Shown here piece by piece: positions 63,494-64,000 of a stretch of 64,000 nt of DNA. This DNA comes from Halobacteriovoraceae bacterium. Its GTDB lineage: Bacteria; Bdellovibrionota; Bacteriovoracia; Bacteriovoracales; Bacteriovoracaceae. Location of the stretch: the NCBI GenBank assembly GCA_002713145.1, contig PAVS01000014.1, positions 276,892-340,891 of the forward strand, read 5' to 3'. Numbering within the stretch: position 1 is the first letter of the stretch; the number at the start of each line of letters is the position of its first letter. The notes under the pieces were generated by a model. It saw only the letters and a program-made list of their open reading frames with translations, was not told the origin of the DNA and did not search any database. Both the position numbers and the translations under genes were made by a program.

Positions 63494-63566
63494 GATTATC
63501 CAAATTGGATGATTTTTAAATTCTCACTTGTGTAAACTGTTGATTATTCGAAATTTTGGATGATTT
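63494..63566. repeat. Two direct repeats (iteron-like)
   Basis: GATTATCCAAATTGGATGAT (with TTTT) at 63494-63516 and GATTATTCGAAATTTTGGAT (with GATTTT) at 63542-63566 share the sequence ATTATyCrAAwTTGGATGATTTT apart from a short insertion, 48 bases apart. They could bind an initiator or integrase. Confidence 0.45.
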
Positions 63567-63634
63567 TGGAAGATTTTATAAAAAAGTGAGTGATATAAAA
63601 CTGATGTAATTATTCTTATACGAACAATATTTGT

Positions 63635-63661
63635 TGAGTTTTCATCGTTTTTAGCCGATAA
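63635..63661 (+). promoter_or_regulatory. Sigma-28 (FliA)-type promoter
   Basis: TGAGTTTT (63635-63642), 11-bp spacer, GCCGATAA (63654-63661), a perfect match to the FliA -10 with the canonical spacing. The -35 matches in five of eight. Predicted start near 63668. Confidence 0.6.
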
Positions 63662-63667
63662 TACAGC

Positions 63668-63765
63668 TGTGAGTAATTCCTGGACCACTTCCTGGTCCGA
63701 GACCAATTTTATGGGAAGCCAGGGGTCACATTTAAAAAACCATGCTTTATGCATGGTTTTTTTTT
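63668..63765 (+). ncRNA. Candidate sigma-28-dependent small RNA of about 100 nt
   Basis: Between the FliA-like promoter and the terminator is a short transcript with hairpin GGACCA/TGGTCC around 63682-63699 and no open frame with a ribosome binding site. It ends in the perfect terminator hairpin at 63734-63762. The unit promoter-hairpin-terminator without a gene is the expected form of a trans-acting sRNA. Confidence 0.5.
63734..63765 (+). terminator. Strong intrinsic terminator
   Basis: AAAAAACCATGC (63734-63745) pairs over 12 bp with GCATGGTTTTTT (63751-63762), loop TTTAT, then more T. It can end the sRNA-like transcript; in the other direction the A-run would give a weaker signal. Confidence 0.93.
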
Positions 63766-63783
63766 GTCAAAAAAGTAAAATTT

Positions 63784-63957
63784 ATGGCCCAGAATATATC
63801 AGTTTTTATGGATGAAAGTGGAGATTTAGGATTATCTCCCAGATCTACTAAACATCTGACTATAGTTTTTTTGGCCGTTGAAACATCTGAAGTTCAACTA
63901 TTAAAAAATGTAATGTGTAACAAAACTCTTTCCTACTTAATTAATCTTCACGGCTAA
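63784..63957 (+). pseudogene. Truncated DUF3800-like gene
   Basis: A 57-aa frame beginning MAQNISVFMDESGDLGLS, the DESGD motif that opens DUF3800 (RNase H-like) proteins, and continuing LTIVFLAVE before it stops. Full members are about 200-250 aa, so this is a fragment. Confidence 0.5.
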
Positions 63958-63992
63958 TTCTCAGACTTCTCAAAGCACAAAAAGGAGAAGTT

Positions 63993-64000
63993 ATGAAGAA
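63993..64000 (+). CDS. Start of a gene running past the window end
   Basis: ATG at 63993 is preceded by AAAAAGGAGAAG, a strong ribosome binding site. Only two and a half codons are visible. Confidence 0.5.

Overview
This 64 kb window is AT-rich bacterial chromosome, densely packed and organised in short operons on both strands. The best guess is a predatory or predator-related member of the Bdellovibrionota, close to Bacteriovorax/Halobacteriovorax. The reasons are three tandem 277-aa flagellins of the Bdellovibrio FliC type, a monomeric isocitrate dehydrogenase, a degenerate HD-GYP protein, a MpaA-like M14 peptidase and a large set of lipoproteins and small secreted proteins. The assignment is inference from gene content; no rRNA, tRNA or CRISPR array was seen.

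Layout. 0.3-3.7 kb: uvrB, a secreted protein and a calcineurin-like phosphoesterase. 4-7.6 kb: three flagellin genes, each behind a long structured leader, with a 104-bp folded element and an OB-fold protein between them. 7.7-15.7 kb: a NUDIX-metallo-beta-lactamase fusion, surface proteins, crcB, a dead HD-GYP protein, ddl and a thrS lacking the TGS domain. 16-24.2 kb: a TPR/winged-helix regulator, a secreted protein, a GNAT enzyme and the rimP-nusA-infB-rbfA-truB translation operon behind a likely attenuator. 24.2-29.1 kb: plsC, an M14 peptidase, a PTPS-III-like pterin enzyme, rnhA and an FecCD-type ABC importer. 29-37 kb: two peptidyl-prolyl isomerases, pdxH, a PilZ protein, a tandem lipoprotein family, truA and recJ. 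37-52 kb: a long coiled-coil protein, nhaC, ppk1/ppx, phoX, a VWA lipoprotein, icd, arsC and two tandem hibernation-factor-like genes.

52.3-60.9 kb is an accessory region, visibly richer in AT. It holds a previously unlisted 43-codon gene for a RiPP-like precursor peptide (leader with a YxxP-type motif, tail of five serines). This gene opens a tightly coupled operon with a Pol-beta-type nucleotidyltransferase, a PqqD-like recognition protein, a secreted glycerophosphodiesterase and a glycosyltransferase. Convergent to it is a stand-alone Hen1-like RNA 3'-terminal methyltransferase. Next comes a four-gene operon of DUF4956 membrane protein, membrane-anchored beta-helix, VTC polyphosphate polymerase and CotH-like kinase. 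No lasso cyclase, protease, radical SAM enzyme or lanthionine synthetase is present, so the peptide pathway fits no class I know.

60.9-64 kb is one end of an integrative element: phage-type integrase, small helix-turn-helix (excisionase-like) protein, a nested inverted repeat, a replication-relaxation-like protein, direct repeats, a sigma-28-type promoter driving a short terminated transcript (candidate sRNA) and a truncated DUF3800 gene.

Three sequence habits recur. Several genes have a TATAAT box exactly six or seven bases before ATG and no ribosome binding site, as expected for leaderless mRNA. Six convergent gene pairs overlap at their stop codons. Intrinsic terminators are embedded in the first codons of downstream secreted-protein genes. 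Four FliA-like (sigma-28) promoters suggest that a PilZ protein, a VWA lipoprotein and the small RNA are co-expressed with flagellin.
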